A model generated the notes under the pieces. The model saw only the letters and a list, made by a program, of their open reading frames with translations, had not been told where the DNA came from and ran no database searches. From positions 434,001 to 498,000 of the forward strand of contig NZ_JAXOUF010000002.1 of NCBI RefSeq assembly GCF_034424805.1: a stretch of DNA of 64,000 bases, in the 5' to 3' direction. This DNA is from Labrys sedimenti (GTDB lineage: Bacteria > Pseudomonadota > Alphaproteobacteria > Rhizobiales > Labraceae). The translations under genes were made by a program, and so were the position numbers. Of the stretch, positions 50,042-58,412 are shown in pieces (within the stretch, counting starts at the first letter, position 1; each line of letters starts with the position of its first letter).

Positions 50042-50848
50042 GTGACCCAGACCGCTCAGACTTCACTCTCGCCCCTTTCCAGCCCGGACGCGATTGCGCA
50101 TGCCTTTGCCGAGATCGCCCGTGAGGCGGGCGCCGCGATCATGCAAGTCTACGCCAAGGGATGCGACGCCCGCATCAAGGACGACCGCTCGCCGGTGACG
50201 GAAGCGGACGAAGTGGCGGAAGCGATCATCCTGCGGCGGCTGGCGGATGTGATGCCGGGCGTCCCGGTGGTGGCGGAAGAATGCGCTGCCAAGGGGGTGA
50301 TTCCGGATGTCGGCAGGCGCTTCATCCTGGTCGATCCGCTCGATGGCACCAAGGAATTCCTCAACCGCAACGGCGAGTTCACCGTCAACATCGCCCTGAT
50401 CGAAGATGGCAGGCCGGTCGCCGGTTGTGTGTTCGCGCCGGCGGTCGACACGCTTTATGCGGGGGGTGATACGGCCTGGCGCGTGCGGGACGGTGCCGAA
50501 GAGACCATCTCGACGCGGGCCTACCCCGCCGAGGGGCTGACGGCGTTGTGCAGCCGTTCCCATCCCGACGCCAAGAGCGAAGCCTTTCTGGCCGAATATG
50601 CCATTGCGGACCGGCGCGAGGCCGGATCCTCTTTGAAGTTCTGCCGGGTGGCGGAAGGCGTCGCCGATGTCTATCCGCGCTTCGGGCCGACCATGGAGTG
50701 GGATGTCGCGGCCGGCCATGCCGTGCTTTCCGCCGCGGGCGGGCAGGTGCTGATGCCCGATGGCGAAGACTTTCGCTATGGCAAGGCTGCTGCCGGCTTC
50801 CGCAATGTCGCTTTCGTGGCCTGGGGCCAGGAGGCTCCTCGCAAATAG
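50042..50848 (+). CDS. cysQ: 3'(2'),5'-bisphosphate nucleotidase CysQ
   Basis: 268 residues. The metal-dependent phosphatase motifs are VTEADEVAEAIILRRL, VVAEECAA, ILVDPLDGTKEFLNRNGEFTVNIALIEDGRPVAG, and GPTMEWDVAAGHAVLSAAGGQV. It removes the 3' phosphate of PAP/PAPS in sulphur metabolism. I choose GTG at 50042, which has GGAGG five bases upstream, over the frame from 49889 whose start lacks family similarity. Confidence 0.92.
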   Translation: MTQTAQTSLSPLSSPDAIAHAFAEIAREAGAAIMQVYAKGCDARIKDDRSPVTEADEVAEAIILRRLADVMPGVPVVAEECAAKGVIPDVGRRFILVDPLDGTKEFLNRNGEFTVNIALIEDGRPVAGCVFAPAVDTLYAGGDTAWRVRDGAEETISTRAYPAEGLTALCSRSHPDAKSEAFLAEYAIADRREAGSSLKFCRVAEGVADVYPRFGPTMEWDVAAGHAVLSAAGGQVLMPDGEDFRYGKAAAGFRNVAFVAWGQEAPRK

Positions 50849-51082
50849 CTGAGTTGCCGCGGCTTTTCCTCGTTATCCCTGCCTCAATCCCGCGCAGATG
50901 CGGCCATGTTTCCGGGCGTTTTGCCTGCTGGAATCGCGTGGTCGTATCGCCAAGGCCTCTTGTGACCCGGTGGCATCACCGGGACCCGCGCGGACGCGTC
51001 GAAACGAAGAACGAGGGCAAGAAGGGCAGCCATTCGGATGCACTTCGCTCTTGGAAGCAATTTGTTAACGCTGATAGGCCAC

Positions 51083-51126
51083 AAAATAGGGCTCACAGAC
51101 GCCCAAAACAGGGCTTACAGAGGCCT
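51083..51126. repeat. Imperfect 22-bp tandem repeat upstream of the DUF1134 gene
   Basis: Two adjacent 22-base units (51083-51104 and 51105-51126), both of the form AAAAYAGGGCTYACAGASGC, agree at 18 positions. They lie 19 bases before the start at 51145, in the 5' leader. TTAA occurs at 51065 but without a second CtrA half-site at the right distance. Confidence 0.7.
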
Positions 51127-51144
51127 AAGCCAACGAGGCTCGCG

Positions 51145-51738
51145 ATGAACGACATTCTTCCCCGCCGCAAGGCTCTTACCATGATGGCCGGCATGGCTCT
51201 GTCCGCGACCGGCTTCGTCTCCCCCTCCCTGGCGCTTGCGCAGTCGGAGCGGCCGGAGCGCATCTCCTCCAACGAACTCGTCAATTCCGGCCACCGTTTC
51301 TTCGGTACCGTGTCGAGGGATCTGGCGCTCACCATTCAGAAGGCGGTGGCGCGCTGGGGCGAGCCCAATGGCTACATCCTCGGCCAGGAAGGGTCGGGCG
51401 CCTTCATCGGCGGACTTCGCTATGGCGAGGGCACGATGTTCACGCGCAATGTCGGCGACCGCAAGGTCTACTGGCAGGGCCCCTCCGTGGGGTGGGATTT
51501 CGGTGGCGACGGCGCGCGTACCATGATGCTGGTCTACAATATGGACCGGATCGACGAGATCTATAGCCGCTTCCCCGGGATCGCCGGTTCGGCCTATATC
51601 ATCGGCGGCTTCGGCATGACCGCGCTGGGTGATGGCAATATGATGGTGGTGCCCATCAAGTCCGGCGTCGGTGCCCGTCTCGGCATCAATCTGGGTTATC
51701 TCAAATTCACGCCGTCGGCCACGTGGAATCCCTTCTGA
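51145..51738 (+). CDS. eipA: DUF1134 periplasmic protein, EipA family
   Basis: 197 residues. The signal peptide (RRKALTMMAGMALSATGFVSPSLALAQ) is followed by the DUF1134 domain: ISSNELVNSGHRFFGTVSRDLALTIQKAVARWGEPNGYILGQEGSGAFIGGLRYGEGTMF and SVGWDFGGDGARTMMLVYNM. EipA in Brucella is an essential envelope protein whose gene is controlled by CtrA (established knowledge). Finding it 4 kb from ctrA fits that regulon, although I see no perfect CtrA box. Confidence 0.9.
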   Translation: MNDILPRRKALTMMAGMALSATGFVSPSLALAQSERPERISSNELVNSGHRFFGTVSRDLALTIQKAVARWGEPNGYILGQEGSGAFIGGLRYGEGTMFTRNVGDRKVYWQGPSVGWDFGGDGARTMMLVYNMDRIDEIYSRFPGIAGSAYIIGGFGMTALGDGNMMVVPIKSGVGARLGINLGYLKFTPSATWNPF

Positions 51739-51923
51739 TCCCGCGCAACTGTGCGGCATCTGAGGGTGGTTGCTGGTGTTCATCCCAGCAAGGAAATGCA
51801 GATACCAGTGCTGCGGTCAGATCATCTATACAAACCGTACGCAATGGATGCTAGTTGGACATCCAAGTGCGATTTTAAGCACGCTGTGCGTTTTCATCCT
51901 GCATTGTCGTCGAATTGACGTAT

Positions 51924-51948
51924 AGTACGGCGAAGATATCGCCGTACT
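51924..51948. promoter_or_regulatory. Perfect inverted repeat in the leader of the coiled-coil gene
   Basis: AGTACGGCGA (51924-51933) and TCGCCGTACT (51939-51948) form a perfect 10-base inverted repeat with spacer AGATA. It ends 11 bases before the GTG start at 51960. It may be a repressor site or an mRNA hairpin that masks ribosome binding; no Shine-Dalgarno is visible after it. Confidence 0.5.
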
Positions 51949-51959
51949 GAGACTCTGCC

Positions 51960-53132
51960 GTGCTCGATTATGCGATTGCCTTTTTCCTCGGAGCAGCGCT
52001 CGCTGCCTTGGCCGCACTGGCCATGGTGCCTGCGATCTGGGGACGTGCGCGTCGCTTGATCCGTCGTGAAATGGAAACCGCTTTGCCCCTGTCGATGGCA
52101 CAGGTGCGGGCCGCCCAGGATCACGTCCGGGCGGAAGCGGCCATGCGACACCGTCGCCTTGAACAGAAAGCCGAGCATGAGCGCGCCCAGCGGCATCAGC
52201 TGATGGCCGACTATGGCCGTCAGAGTGAAAGGCTGCGCCGGCTCGAGGCCCTGCTCGGGGTCGATGCCGCCAGGCTTGGTCAATTGGAAGACGGTGCAGC
52301 CAATGGCCAGCGCGACGTGCTCGCCGCCCAGCAGGAGGTTGCGGCGCTGAAGGCGGAGCTGGCGGCGGCGCGAGTGACCATTGCGCTGCGCGATGACGAA
52401 GCCCTCGATCACGGCCGCGAGCTTGCCGCGGCGCAGGAAAGCAATGACAGCCTGCGCATCGAATTGGTCGCTCTTCGTACCAAGCTCGGTGCGGCGGAGG
52501 ATGGCGCGGTTCTGCATCAGCACGAATTGCAGGAGGCGCTGGAACTGGCTTCCGGCAAGAATGACCGCCTCGCCACCCAGTCGATCGAGCTGATGCGGCG
52601 CGACACTGCGATCGCCGCACTCGAGGCGCGGACGGCCTCGTTGCAGCGCGAATTGCAGGCGATGGCCGACAAGAGACAGGCAGCCGAAACCGAGCGATCT
52701 GACAGCCTGGTCCGACTTTCGGACTGGGAGGCGGATCTGCGCCGCAAGGATGCCCTATTGGCCGAACGCGATGCCCGGCTGGCCCTGGCGGGGGGACGGG
52801 AGGCCGAACTGATCGCCGAGCTCAATCGCCTGCGCCGCAGTGCGGAGCCGAGCGCCGCCGAGGAAGAAATCGGTGCCCTGAAGATCGAGCGGGCCCGCTT
52901 GCAGGCCGAGCTTGCCGCTCTTCGCGAGGAAGCCCATGAATCCTGGCTGCGCATCGAGGCCGACAACAGCCTTCTTCGCCGCGAAATGGCGCAGGTCGCT
53001 GCCGAAATCGCCCGCGAGGCGGCAACCCGCCGGGCCGTCGGTGTGGTGCCCGGACCGGAGCGTCAGGCAGCGAATGATCCGGCTGCACAGGACCAGGCAG
53101 CACAGGCAAGCCAGGAAGCCCGGCCGAACTGA
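51960..53132 (+). CDS. Membrane-anchored long coiled-coil protein of unknown function
   Basis: 390 residues starting with GTG. One membrane segment (DYAIAFFLGAALAALAALAMVPAIWG, residues 3-28) is followed by a basic stretch. About 320 residues of Ala/Glu/Leu/Arg-rich heptads come next (for example HGRELAAAQESNDSLRIELVALRTKL), ending in a short Gln/Ala tail. The plan is like envelope or division-associated tether proteins. No enzyme domain. It follows eipA by 221 bases and may be part of the same cell-cycle neighbourhood. The family is not recognised. Confidence 0.75.
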   Translation: MLDYAIAFFLGAALAALAALAMVPAIWGRARRLIRREMETALPLSMAQVRAAQDHVRAEAAMRHRRLEQKAEHERAQRHQLMADYGRQSERLRRLEALLGVDAARLGQLEDGAANGQRDVLAAQQEVAALKAELAAARVTIALRDDEALDHGRELAAAQESNDSLRIELVALRTKLGAAEDGAVLHQHELQEALELASGKNDRLATQSIELMRRDTAIAALEARTASLQRELQAMADKRQAAETERSDSLVRLSDWEADLRRKDALLAERDARLALAGGREAELIAELNRLRRSAEPSAAEEEIGALKIERARLQAELAALREEAHESWLRIEADNSLLRREMAQVAAEIAREAATRRAVGVVPGPERQAANDPAAQDQAAQASQEARPN

Positions 53133-53263
53133 CCACGCTCTCAACGCATTTCGACGGTATGGCTGCGCAAGGATTCCTTCGGTCACACCTGGTCGATCGG
53201 CGCGCCGCCGAAGTAGCAGAGTGGCGGGAGCATTCGTCACTCCCGTCAGTGACCGGGCTGATA

Positions 53264-54163
53264 TTACAGCGCGGCGGCGATCTTCGCCGCCAGGCGCGCA
53301 TTGTTCTCCACCAAGGCGATATTGGCGATCAGGCTGCGCCCCTCGGTGAGGTCGAGCATGCGTGAGAGCAGGAAAGGCGTGAGAGCCTTGCCGGAAATGC
53401 CCATGGCATCGGCTTCGTCCACGGCCGCTTCGATAGCGGGATTGATCTCGTTGGCGGCGATCTCGTCGGCCGGCGGGATGGGGTTGCCGACCAGCACGCC
53501 GCCGTCGAGCCGCAATTCCGCGCGGGCTCGGATCAGGGCGGCGATGTCGGCGGGGTCGTCGAGGCGCATCGGTGCCGCCAGGCCGCTCTTGCGGCTCCAG
53601 AAGGCGGGGAATTCGTCGGAGCCATAGCCGACGACCGGCACGCCGAGCGTCTCCAGGGTCTCCAGCGTCTTGGGCAGGTCGAGGATGGCCTTGGCGCCGG
53701 CGCAGACGACGCAGACCGGCGTGCGCGCCAGTTCCTGCAGATCGGCCGAGATGTCGTAGGTCTTCTCGACGCCGCGATGCACGCCGCCGATGCCGCCGGT
53801 GGCGAAGACGCGGATACCGGCCCGGTCGGCGGCGATCATGGTGGCGGCCACCGTGGTGGAGCCGTTCTTGCCCGTGGCGACGGCATAGCCGAGGTCGGCA
53901 CGGCTGAGCTTCAGGAAGCCGGTAGCCTTGCCCATGGCTTCGAGCTGGCTGTCCTCCAGCCCGGCATGAATGACGCCGTCGAGCACGGCGATGGTTGCCG
54001 GCTCGGCACCGCCGGCCCTGACCGCCGCTTCGACCTTGCGGGCCGTCTCGACGTTCTGGGGCCAGGGCATGCCATGGGTGATGATGGTGGATTCCAGCGC
54101 GACGACCGGCTTGCCGGCCTTGAGGGCGGCAGAGACAGCGGCGGAATGAGCAATGGACGTCAT
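53264..54163 (-). CDS. psuG: Pseudouridine-5'-phosphate glycosidase PsuG
   Basis: 299 residues. VVALESTIITHGMPWPQNVETARKVE, KNGSTTVAATMIAADRAGIRVFATGGIGGVHRG and GYGSDEFPAFWSRKSGL are the family landmarks; the Lys of GKNGSTTVA forms the ribose adduct. It splits pseudouridine 5'-phosphate to uracil and ribose 5-phosphate. Its start overlaps the kinase gene stop by four bases, so both belong to one operon. Confidence 0.95.
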   Translation of the reverse strand: MTSIAHSAAVSAALKAGKPVVALESTIITHGMPWPQNVETARKVEAAVRAGGAEPATIAVLDGVIHAGLEDSQLEAMGKATGFLKLSRADLGYAVATGKNGSTTVAATMIAADRAGIRVFATGGIGGVHRGVEKTYDISADLQELARTPVCVVCAGAKAILDLPKTLETLETLGVPVVGYGSDEFPAFWSRKSGLAAPMRLDDPADIAALIRARAELRLDGGVLVGNPIPPADEIAANEINPAIEAAVDEADAMGISGKALTPFLLSRMLDLTEGRSLIANIALVENNARLAAKIAAAL

Positions 54164-55098
54164 GATGCTATCGTTTCGGTTGGATGGGAATTGATGTAGC
54201 GGGCCAGCACGGCCTGCATGGTGAGATCGGAACGCACGGTCTGGGGCGACTCGACCGTGAGGGCTGCGGCAGCCATGGCCCGGTGGGCCGCCATGAGGAA
54301 GTCGTCGCCGGCGGCGAGGCGTGCGAGCGTGGCCCCGGCCAGCGCATCGCCGGCCCCGTTGACGTTGGTCGGGCGGGAGGCCAGCGCGGCGATAGGGGTT
54401 ACCTTGCCCGCTTCCCAGGCCAGGGCTCCGCGCGGGCCGAGGGTGAGCAGGCCGCGTGGCGCCGGGCCCGCCGCGAGCCTTGTAGCCAGGGCTTCCGCTT
54501 CCTCCTCGCTTCCGAGCAAAGCGCGCGCCTCGTAGAGATTGAGGAAGAGGATATCGATCGAGGCCAGGATCGGTACGAGCCTGGCCAGCTTCTGCACCGA
54601 GACGGGCACGCAGGCGAGGGGGCGGGCACCTTTGGTCTCCGCCACGGCCTGCAAAGCGGCTGGCGGCAGGTTGGCGTCGGCGAACACATAGCCTTCCGGA
54701 GGAAAGCTGACCATCTGGGCGGTGATGGTTTCGGGCTCTATCCGGTCGAAGATCGCCATGTCGGCGAGACCGATCACCAATTCGCCCTCGCCGCTGAAAA
54801 TGGCGGTGTAGGAGGCGGTGGTGGCTCCGGCGGCCAGCCTGACGGAGCTCATGTCGATGCCGGCCCGGTTGCTTTCCTCGACGACACGCCGCCCCTCCAG
54901 ATCGTCGCCGACCAGTGAGACGAGGCCGACCTCGATGCCCAGGCGCGCCAGATTCTCAGCCACGTTGCGGGCGACACCGCCCAGGCTGGTGCGCATCGTG
55001 CCGATGTTCGAGGTGTAGAGGCGCTCCTTCGCATCGGCGGTCTCGCCGACACGGTCGATGACGCAGCCCCCTGCACATAGAACGGGACGATAGGCCAT
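54160..55098 (-). CDS. psuK: PfkB family kinase, pseudouridine kinase PsuK
   Basis: 312 residues from the ATG at 55098. N-terminal LCAGGCVIDRVG and GTMRTSLGGVARNVAENLARLGIEVGLVSLVGDD (PfkB signature 1), and C-terminal PTNVNGAGDALAGATLARLAAG (signature 2, usually DTxGAGD; here NVNGAGD with the catalytic Asp kept). It phosphorylates pseudouridine for PsuG. The open frame runs on to 56577, but that extension is antisense to the lytic transglycosylase gene and is rejected. Confidence 0.9.
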   Translation of the reverse strand: MAYRPVLCAGGCVIDRVGETADAKERLYTSNIGTMRTSLGGVARNVAENLARLGIEVGLVSLVGDDLEGRRVVEESNRAGIDMSSVRLAAGATTASYTAIFSGEGELVIGLADMAIFDRIEPETITAQMVSFPPEGYVFADANLPPAALQAVAETKGARPLACVPVSVQKLARLVPILASIDILFLNLYEARALLGSEEEAEALATRLAAGPAPRGLLTLGPRGALAWEAGKVTPIAALASRPTNVNGAGDALAGATLARLAAGDDFLMAAHRAMAAAALTVESPQTVRSDLTMQAVLARYINSHPTETIAS

Positions 55099-55335
55099 GG
55101 CTCCTCGCGACGGGCCCATAGGCCCGAAAACGCTTCCCGTGCCACAGATTCGCGCCCGCAACAATGCGACGCTCCGCCGGTTGCCGCTTTCCTCTTGCGT
55201 CACGCTGCGATTGCCGTCATGAGAATCCCGCCTTCCAAGCGCATCCGGGACAGGCCTTGCTCTTTCCCGGCAACCGCCACATTTTGCGCATTCTTGTTTG
55301 GCTTTTGTGGCTCTTCTTCCCTCCGAGATGATTTC

Positions 55336-56346
55336 ATGCGCACTGCCCCCTTGCTTGCCGCCCTGTTGCTGATGGCCTCGCCAGCCCTGGCCCAGACGGA
55401 GCCGCAGCCTTCGTCGCCCCAGGCCCAGCCACAACCTCAAGCCCAGCCACAACCTCAAGCCCAACCGCAGCCTCAAGGCCAGTCTGAGCCCCAAGCCCAA
55501 CCTCAAGCCCAGCCTCAAGCTCAGCCGCAATCCGGGGCGCAGCCCGCCGCACAGCCCCAGCCGCAAGGCCAGCCACAGGGGCAGGCGCAGCCCCAGGTGC
55601 AGGCCTGCACCACGCCGACCGATCCCGCCGGCTTCCCGGCGTGGCTGGAAAATTTCAAGAAGGATGCCGCGGCCAGGGGCATTGGCGCCCAGGGCATGGC
55701 CGCCCTGGAGGGCGTTACCTACGATCCCAAGGTGATCGGGCTCGACCGCGCCCAGCGGAAGACCTTTTCGCAGACCTTCGAGGAGTTCTCGGGCCGCATG
55801 GTCAATGCCTATCGCATCAAGCGCGGCAAGCAGGTGATCAAGAAATACCAGGCAGTGTTCGACAAGGCCGAAGCCGAATATGGCGTGCAGGCGCCGATCA
55901 TCGCTTCTCTCTGGGCGCTCGAGACCGATTTCGGGGCCAATGTCGGCAAGTTCGAGAGCATCCGCTCGCTGGCAACCCTCTCCTTCGATTGCCGCCGCGG
56001 TGACAAGTTCCGCCCCGAACTGATTGCCGCCCTCACCATCGTCGACAAGGGCGACGTGCCGCTGCACGAGATGCGCGGTGCCTGGGCCGGTGAGATCGGC
56101 CAGGTCCAGTTCATGCCGACCTCCTATCTCAAGCATGCCGTAGATTTCGACGGCGATGGCCACAAGGATCTGGTCAAGAGCCAGGCCGACGTGATCGGCT
56201 CGGTCGCCAAGTTCCTGTCGGGCCGCTGGCAGCGTGGCGCCGGCTGGAATCCCGGCGAGCCGAATTTCGACGCCCTCAAGGCCTGGAACGGCAGCGAGCT
56301 CTATCGCAAGACGGTCGCGCTGCTGGCCACCAAGATCGCGGAATAG
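55336..56346 (+). CDS. Lytic murein transglycosylase (MltB-like) with PQ-rich linker
   Basis: 336 residues from ATG 55336. The signal peptide (MRTAPLLAALLLMASPALAQ) is followed by about 70 residues of Gln/Pro/Ala repeats (QAQPQPQ). A lytic transglycosylase domain starts near residue 90: FPAWLENFKKDAAARGIGAQGMAALEGV, SLWALETDFGANVG with the catalytic Glu, and GAWAGEIGQVQFMPTSYLKHAVDFDGDG. It cleaves peptidoglycan in the periplasm. The usual C-terminal peptidoglycan-binding domain is missing, and the linker may replace it. Confidence 0.9.
   Translation: MRTAPLLAALLLMASPALAQTEPQPSSPQAQPQPQAQPQPQAQPQPQGQSEPQAQPQAQPQAQPQSGAQPAAQPQPQGQPQGQAQPQVQACTTPTDPAGFPAWLENFKKDAAARGIGAQGMAALEGVTYDPKVIGLDRAQRKTFSQTFEEFSGRMVNAYRIKRGKQVIKKYQAVFDKAEAEYGVQAPIIASLWALETDFGANVGKFESIRSLATLSFDCRRGDKFRPELIAALTIVDKGDVPLHEMRGAWAGEIGQVQFMPTSYLKHAVDFDGDGHKDLVKSQADVIGSVAKFLSGRWQRGAGWNPGEPNFDALKAWNGSELYRKTVALLATKIAE
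55415..55600 (+). repeat. Tandem repeat coding for the PQ-rich linker
   Basis: Units related to CAACCTCAAGCCCAGCCA (18 bases) and shorter six-base CAGCCT steps are repeated through this stretch. The copies from about 55430 to 55460 are nearly identical. The length in multiples of three keeps the frame. Copy-number change would alter the linker length of the transglycosylase. Confidence 0.8.
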
Positions 56347-56409
56347 CGGAAATTTCCGGAGCGGTGGCCTGCCCACGGGGGCGGTCTTGCCGGGCAAGCG
56401 CGGGGTTGG

Positions 56410-56479
56410 TGTGCCGATCTTCAGATCGGCATCTTTCCGCCGCTCCGGAACTGAGAATGCCGATCTGAAGATCGGCACA
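56410..56479. repeat. Long inverted repeat (GCCGATCTTCAGATCGGC type)
   Basis: A 23-base arm at 56410-56432 is repeated as its exact reverse complement at 56457-56479. Each arm contains the palindrome-like GCCGATCTTCAGATCGGC. The element sits between the transglycosylase stop and the binding-protein start. It has the same design as the elements at 20281 and 58413 but a different sequence. Confidence 0.85.
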
Positions 56480-56589
56480 TCGGCCCCGTCTCCCCGCCTT
56501 TTCCATGTGGGGACCGTGAAAATCCCCTGTTCGGCATGAAACCCGCGTGGCAAGGTTGCGGCTTGAGCCCGCCACACCGGAGTTTCCCG

Positions 56590-57402
56590 ATGCTTCGCCG
56601 CACCTTTCTCGCCCTTGGCGCCATCGCAGCCTTGGCCGTTCCCCTAGGACTGGCCCAGGGGCCGGCCGAGGCCCAGACGCTGCCTGACCTGAAGGGCCGC
56701 ACCATCGTCGCCGTCACCGAGAATGCCTATTTCCCGTTGAACTTCACCGATCCCAAGACGGGGCAGGGCATCGGTTGGGAATATGACGCGATCAACGAGA
56801 TCGGCAAGCGGCTCAATGCCAAGGTCGAGTGGAAGACCTCGTCCTGGGACGCCATGATCCAGGCGGTGCAGAATGGCCAGTTCGACATCGGCATGGACGG
56901 CATCTCCATCACCGACGAGCGCAAGAAACAGATCGCCTTCTCCGACCCTTACATGGTGTCCGAACAGTTCATGCTGGTGCGGGCCGACGAAAAGCGCTTC
57001 ACCGATTCCAAGAGCTTTGCGGCCGATGACAAGCTTTTCGTCGGCGCCCAGTCCGGCACCACCAATTTCTTCGTCTCGGTCACCGACCTGCTCGGCGGCA
57101 ACGACAAAAGCCCGCGGCTTAAGCTGTTCGAGACCTTCGGGGCCTCGGTGCAGGCGCTCAAATCGGGCGATGTCGATACGGTGCTGATGGACAAGGCCGG
57201 CGCCGAGGGCAACATCGCCGCCTCGCCGGACAGCTTCAAGATCGTCGGCAACGGCCTTGGCCATGACGAGTTCGGCTTCATCCTCAAGCAGGGCTCCGAT
57301 CTCATCGGTCCGGTCAATGCCGCGCTGGCCGCAATGAAGGCGGATGGGACGACCAAGGCGCTCGATAAGAAGTGGTTCTTCGACTACAAGACCGCGAACT
57401 GA
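56590..57402 (+). CDS. Amino-acid ABC transporter substrate-binding protein
   Basis: 270 residues from ATG 56590. The signal peptide (LRRTFLALGAIAALAVPLGLAQGPAEAQ) is followed by a family 3 solute-binding domain: ENAYFPLNFTDPKTGQGIGWEYDAINEIGKRL, FDIGMDGISITDERKKQIAFSDPYM and the C-terminal LAAMKADGTTKALDKKWF. It delivers polar amino acids to the permease encoded next. A hairpin repeat lies between the two. The longer frame from 56536 adds an unlikely N-terminus. Confidence 0.93.
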   Translation: MLRRTFLALGAIAALAVPLGLAQGPAEAQTLPDLKGRTIVAVTENAYFPLNFTDPKTGQGIGWEYDAINEIGKRLNAKVEWKTSSWDAMIQAVQNGQFDIGMDGISITDERKKQIAFSDPYMVSEQFMLVRADEKRFTDSKSFAADDKLFVGAQSGTTNFFVSVTDLLGGNDKSPRLKLFETFGASVQALKSGDVDTVLMDKAGAEGNIAASPDSFKIVGNGLGHDEFGFILKQGSDLIGPVNAALAAMKADGTTKALDKKWFFDYKTAN

Positions 57403-57430
57403 GCCGGGATCGGCTTCTCGACACCACGGT

Positions 57431-57508
57431 GTCATTGCGAGCGGAGCGAAGCAATCCAGTTTTCTGCTGGCGGCGAAGTCTGGATTGCTTCGCTCCGCTC
57501 GCAATGAC
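57431..57508. repeat. GCGAGCGGAGCGAAGCAATCC hairpin, copy 3
   Basis: Perfect 28-base arms at 57431-57458 and 57481-57508 with a 22-base loop. It differs from copies at 35574 and 37225 by one base pair in the stem (GCGGAGC for GCGCAGC), changed on both arms. That paired change shows that the structure is under constraint or that the copies spread as palindromes. Confidence 0.88.
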
Positions 57509-57571
57509 CAAATTGTCCGTCGCTTCGACCCTTGAGCCGCCTGCCTTACTCCCGGATCTTCCTGCCTTCAC

Positions 57572-58405
57572 ATGACGACGTCTCACGCGCCACCGCCGCC
57601 ACCCTCCTTCCTGTCGAAAGTGCCCTGGTGGCTGGTGATCCTCATCGTGCTGGGGACGGCCGTCCTGATCGGCGGCCTGGCCAGCGAGCAATATCGCATC
57701 ATCTTCGGCGTGGTGGGGCAGGGGCTCTTCGTCACCATCCGGGTAACGGTGATCGCCTTTGCTGCTTCGCTGGTGCTCGGCACCATTCTGGCGCTCGGGC
57801 TGGTGTCGCGGTCGCGCTGGCTGGGGGAGGGGCTCAAGGCCTATGTCGAGGTCATGCGCGGCGTGCCCATGATCGTGCTGCTCTATTACATCGCCTTCGC
57901 GGTCGGCCCGGCCTTGATCGAAGGCTATGTCACCCTGTTCGGCCCGGCCATCGCCGCCGGCTTCATGCCGGAGATCACCATCCGGGATTTCAGCTTCGAA
58001 TGGCGGGCGATCTTCGCGCTGACGCTGGCCTATTCGGCCTTCATCGCCGAGATCGTGCGCGGCGGCATCCAGTCCATCCCGGCCGGACAGTTCGAGGCGG
58101 CCCAGGCGCTCGGCCTGACGCGCTTCAAGACCATGCGCCTCATCGTGCTGCCGCAGGCGTTCAAGACGATGACGCCGCCGCTCGGCAACGACCTCGTCTC
58201 CATGCTGAAGGATTCTTCTCTCGTCTCCGTGCTCGGCATCGCCGACATCACCCAGAACGGCAAGACCTATACGGCCTCGACCTTCCGCTTCTTTGAGACC
58301 TATACGGTGGTGGCCTTCTTCTATCTCACCATGACCATTGGCCTGACCCTGCTGGTGCGCAGGCTGGAGCAGCGCATGCGCCGCAACGAGGTGCGGCAGG
58401 ATTAG
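57572..58405 (+). CDS. Amino-acid ABC transporter permease (HisM/GlnP type)
   Basis: 277 residues, five or so membrane segments. GLFVTIRVTVIAFAASLVLGTILALGLV is the typical start of the transport domain. The EAA loop that contacts the ATPase is EAAQALGLTRFKTMRLIVLPQAFKTMTPPLGNDLVSMLKDSSLVSVLG. It works with the binding protein upstream. No ATP-binding subunit gene follows; it must be encoded elsewhere or shared. Confidence 0.93.
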   Translation: MTTSHAPPPPPSFLSKVPWWLVILIVLGTAVLIGGLASEQYRIIFGVVGQGLFVTIRVTVIAFAASLVLGTILALGLVSRSRWLGEGLKAYVEVMRGVPMIVLLYYIAFAVGPALIEGYVTLFGPAIAAGFMPEITIRDFSFEWRAIFALTLAYSAFIAEIVRGGIQSIPAGQFEAAQALGLTRFKTMRLIVLPQAFKTMTPPLGNDLVSMLKDSSLVSVLGIADITQNGKTYTASTFRFFETYTVVAFFYLTMTIGLTLLVRRLEQRMRRNEVRQD

Positions 58406-58412
58406 GGGGAGC

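Noticed and set aside
51054..51068. CtrA box before eipA
   Set aside because: TTAA at 51065 has GAAG at the partner position seven bases away, so it does not meet TTAA-N7-TTAA.
55099..56577. Upstream extension of the psuK frame to 805 codons
   Set aside because: The extension is antisense to the lytic transglycosylase and consists of low-complexity Leu/Gly/Arg runs. The PfkB start motif begins at the ATG at 55098.
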